From NCBI GenBank assembly GCA_963205285.1, contig CAUJJQ010000189.1, positions 1 through 8,057 of the forward strand: a stretch of 8,057 nucleotides of DNA, given 5' to 3'. Below are positions 6,431-8,057 of this stretch, one piece after another. The stretch is from Pseudomonadota bacterium (GTDB lineage Bacteria > Pseudomonadota > Alphaproteobacteria > Sphingomonadales > Sphingomonadaceae). Under the pieces are notes generated by a model that saw only the letters and a program-made list of their open reading frames with translations, did no database searches and was not told the DNA's origin. The position numbers and the translations under genes are program-made. Numbering within the stretch: position 1 is the first letter of the stretch; each line of letters starts with the position of its first letter.

Positions 6431-7624
6431 TTAGCCCATGTCGGGCATGCCAAGGATCCGCTTGGCAACGATGTTGGTCTGAATTTCGGTTGATCCGCCG
6501 TAAATGGTGGTCGCTTTGCCGAACAGCCAGACGCGCACCGCCTCTATCTGTTCGTTGGTAAAGCCTTCGCCTTCCCAGCCCAGCCCCTGCATACCCAAAA
6601 TATCAATCAGCAATTCGCTGCGTTCCTGCATCAGCTTGGTGCCATTTATTTTGAGGATGGAGGAAGCGACCGAAACCCCGCCTTCCTGTGCAACGCGCAT
6701 CGCGGTAGCGGCAAAGGCGCGGCCATCCATTTCCAGCTTGGCAATCCGCGCGCGCAATTCACCATCGGTGATGCGTCCTTCGGCGTCGGTGCCGACGCAC
6801 GCCTTGGCCAGTTCGGACAGCGACACCCCGCCGCCCATGCGTCCGCCCGAAATATTGGTCCGCTCATGCTGCAACAGCCGCTTGCCAATCGTCCAGCCCT
6901 GTCCTTCATCCCCGACGCGATTGGTCTTGGGCACCGCGACATTTGTGAAAAAAGTCTCGCAAAATGGGGACAGGCCCGAAATCATCTTGATCGGCTTTAC
7001 CTCCACCCCCGGTGCATCCATGTCGATGAGGAGGAAGCTGATGCCGCCTTGTTTCTTGCTCTTGTCGGTGCGCACCAGTGCGAAACATTTGTCCGCCCAC
7101 TGCCCGCCGCTGGTCCATGTTTTCTGGCCGTTGACGATATAATGGTCGCCCTTATCCTCCGCAAAACATTGCAAATTGGCGAGGTCGCTGCCGGCATTGG
7201 GTTCGGAATATCCCTGGCACCAGCGTACCTCTGCGCGGCAGATGCGGGGGATATGCTCCATCTTTTGTTCTTCGCTACCAAATTCGAGCAAGGTTGGACC
7301 GAACATCATCACGCCCATGCCACCGATGGGGTTGGATGCACCCGCGCGCGCCAGTTCCTGTTGCAGCACGCGCGCTTCGGCATCGGATAGGCCGCCGCCG
7401 CCATAACGCTGCGGCCAGGTTGGTGTGCCCCAACCCTTTTCCCCCATGGCGATGCGCCACGCCTCCTTATCCGCGCTCTTGTCGCTTGGCCCTTCGAGCG
7501 CGGAGCGCGACATATCAACACCCTTTAACGCGGGTGGGAAATGCGCGGCGATCCAGTCGCGCGCCTCGATACGAAAGGCGTCGAGCGCCTCCGCACTAGG
7601 GGATGGTTCGGCCAGACTCGCCAT
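6431..7624 (-). CDS. Acyl-CoA dehydrogenase family, catalytic-type subunit
   Basis: This is an FAD-dependent acyl-CoA dehydrogenase of 397 residues from the ATG at 7624, or 399 from 7630; numbers here count from 7630. It would introduce an alpha-beta double bond into an acyl-CoA and pass electrons to ETF. Visible motifs are GYSEPNAGSDLA (140-151), GQKTWTSGG (168-176), a helix-G Glu256 in LLQHERT, and a C-terminal YGGSTEIQTNIVAKRILG (377-394). The usual YEGT Glu is Gly378, so Glu256, placed as in isovaleryl-CoA dehydrogenase, is the likely catalytic base. The C-domain RxxFGxxxxxQ and QxxGGxG FAD motifs are not recognisable and seem to be supplied by the next gene's product. The 7624 start is preferred because AGGAG lies seven bases upstream of it but only one base from the 7630 ATG. 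It is first in the operon, downstream of an operator-like palindrome. Confidence 0.92.
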   Translation of the reverse strand: MASLAEPSPSAEALDAFRIEARDWIAAHFPPALKGVDMSRSALEGPSDKSADKEAWRIAMGEKGWGTPTWPQRYGGGGLSDAEARVLQQELARAGASNPIGGMGVMMFGPTLLEFGSEEQKMEHIPRICRAEVRWCQGYSEPNAGSDLANLQCFAEDKGDHYIVNGQKTWTSGGQWADKCFALVRTDKSKKQGGISFLLIDMDAPGVEVKPIKMISGLSPFCETFFTNVAVPKTNRVGDEGQGWTIGKRLLQHERTNISGGRMGGGVSLSELAKACVGTDAEGRITDGELRARIAKLEMDGRAFAATAMRVAQEGGVSVASSILKINGTKLMQERSELLIDILGMQGLGWEGEGFTNEQIEAVRVWLFGKATTIYGGSTEIQTNIVAKRILGMPDMG

Positions 7625-7631
7625 GCTCATG

Positions 7632-7636
7632 CTCCT
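7632..7636 (-). promoter_or_regulatory. Ribosome binding site of the first dehydrogenase gene
   Basis: AGGAG on the minus strand, seven bases before the ATG at 7624 and only one before the ATG at 7630. The spacing favours the shorter protein. Confidence 0.65.
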
Positions 7637-7673
7637 GTCACAGGGTCAAAATCCAAGCCGCAGATGCACCACA

Positions 7674-7693
7674 GGTTGACGTGAACGTCAACC
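7674..7693. promoter_or_regulatory. Operator-like 20-bp palindrome between divergent genes
   Basis: GGTTGACGT (7674-7682) and ACGTCAACC (7685-7693) are perfect 9-bp arms around GA. The site lies 49 bases upstream of the dehydrogenase ATG at 7624 and 69 bases before the GTG of the oxidoreductase, so one dimeric regulator could control both. The TTGACGT-N2-ACGTCAA core resembles, from memory, the sites of LiuR, a MerR-family regulator of branched-chain acid degradation. A TetR-type regulator is equally possible. No regulator gene is in the window. Each arm carries TTGACG, a good -35 box, so binding would cover the promoter. Confidence 0.65.
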
Positions 7694-7705
7694 ATAACTT
7701 ATTTT
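7676..7705 (+). promoter_or_regulatory. Possible promoter for the quinone oxidoreductase-type gene
   Basis: TTGACG (7676-7681) as -35 and TATTTT (7700-7705) as -10 with an 18-base spacer; TTATTT at 17 bases is an alternative. The -35 lies inside the palindrome, which suggests repression by occlusion. The equivalent TTGACG on the minus strand (7691-7686) lacks a convincing -10; TGCATC at 7668-7663 is the nearest candidate. Confidence 0.35.
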
Positions 7706-7750
7706 CGAAAAGCTAAAGTCATGGCGCATGCTTTTTGCGCGGTGCAAATC

Positions 7751-7756
7751 AGGGGG
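7751..7756 (+). promoter_or_regulatory. Ribosome binding site fixing the GTG start
   Basis: AGGGGG six bases before GTG 7763. An in-frame TGA at 7757-7759 rules out any earlier start. The ATG at 7759 is in another frame and gives no family-like sequence. Confidence 0.7.
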
Positions 7757-7762
7757 TGATGG

Positions 7763-8057
7763 GTGCAGACCTTGGTAGTGACCGATTTGGGCGAAGATTT
7801 TTCCGACTGTGCGCTGGCCGACCGCCCGATGCCCGAACCGGCGGCGGGTGAATTGCGCATCCGCATCATCGCGGCCGCGCTCAACTTCCCCGATTTGCTG
7901 ATGACGCGCGGCGCATATCAATTCCGACCGACCCTGCCTTTCACCCCCGGCATGGAATGTGCGGGCATTGTTGATGCGCTCGGGGCAGGCGTCGATGCCG
8001 CATGGCTGGGGCGCGAAGTCATCGCCGGGATGCGCCATGGCGCTATGGCGCAATATG
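7763..8057 (+). CDS. NADPH:quinone oxidoreductase-type MDR protein, N-terminus only
   Basis: The first 98 codons of a medium-chain dehydrogenase/reductase, cut by the right edge. The visible part is the GroES-like catalytic domain: PAAGELRIRIIAAALNFPDLLMTRGAYQ followed by LPFTPGMECAGIVDALGAGVD, the typical quinone-oxidoreductase/crotonyl-reductase-like signature. In the visible part there is no zinc-ligand Cys-His pattern like that of classical alcohol dehydrogenases. The Rossmann NAD(P) domain would lie beyond the window. The GTG start is fixed by a ribosome binding site and an upstream in-frame stop. It is divergent from the acyl-CoA dehydrogenase pair across a shared palindrome, so it probably belongs to the same pathway, perhaps reducing an enoyl-CoA or enone. 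Substrate and cofactor are not shown by the sequence. Confidence 0.85.
   Translation, partial: MQTLVVTDLGEDFSDCALADRPMPEPAAGELRIRIIAAALNFPDLLMTRGAYQFRPTLPFTPGMECAGIVDALGAGVDAAWLGREVIAGMRHGAMAQY

Noticed and set aside
5973..7390. Several plus-strand open frames opposite the two dehydrogenases
   Set aside because: No family-like sequence or ribosome binding sites; explained by antisense GC bias over confirmed genes.
7702..7711. 10-bp palindrome TTTTCGAAAA
   Set aside because: Too short and AT-simple to call a regulator site next to the much stronger 20-bp palindrome.
7724..7740. Small hairpin GCGCA / TGCGC in the leader of the right-edge gene
   Set aside because: Only 5-bp arms with a 7-base loop; likely chance in GC-rich DNA, and there is no riboswitch-like context.
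7688..8053. Minus-strand open frame of 121 residues at the right edge
   Set aside because: It is antisense to the MDR gene, which has a clear GroES-like signature and its own ribosome binding site.

Overview
The window looks like chromosomal DNA from a GC-rich alphaproteobacterium. By gene content and codon style, a sphingomonad (Sphingopyxis/Novosphingobium-like) is my best guess. No ribosomal RNA, mobile element, CRISPR array or tRNA is visible. Nearly all of it is coding: seven protein genes, two of them cut by the window edges, and three intergenic gaps of about 97 to 140 bp. No gap exceeds 300 bp.

Layout. (1) 1-2257, minus strand: a two-gene unit, with a DAACS-family (GltP/DctA-like) symporter followed by an aldo/keto reductase joined by an ATGA stop/start overlap; the reductase runs off the left edge. 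(2) 2258-2368: divergent promoter region. (3) 2369-3952, plus strand: an acyl-CoA synthetase with all the usual adenylation motifs. (4) 3953-4049: convergent intergenic gap with two palindromic structures, one a 19-bp perfect stem that contains the stop codon of the next gene. (5) 4050-7624, minus strand: a compact operon read right to left, with acyl-CoA dehydrogenase subunit 1, acyl-CoA dehydrogenase subunit 2 and an MFS transporter; the last two overlap by TTGA. (6) 7625-7762: divergent regulatory region with a 20-bp palindrome (9-bp arms, 2-bp centre). (7) 7763 to the right edge, plus strand: the N-terminus of a quinone-oxidoreductase-type MDR protein.

How they fit together. The CoA ligase would activate a carboxylic acid. 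The two dehydrogenases look like complementary halves of one heteromeric enzyme that would then desaturate the acyl-CoA. The MDR oxidoreductase, divergent from them across a shared operator-like palindrome, may be co-regulated. The MFS protein and perhaps the symporter could handle uptake or export. This is a catabolic acyl-CoA module of the type seen in steroid, terpenoid or branched-acid degradation; the substrate cannot be read from the sequence. I see no clearly undescribed system. The points most worth a second look are the split active site of the dehydrogenase pair, the symporter that appears to have lost its third sodium site, and the perfect operator-like palindrome.
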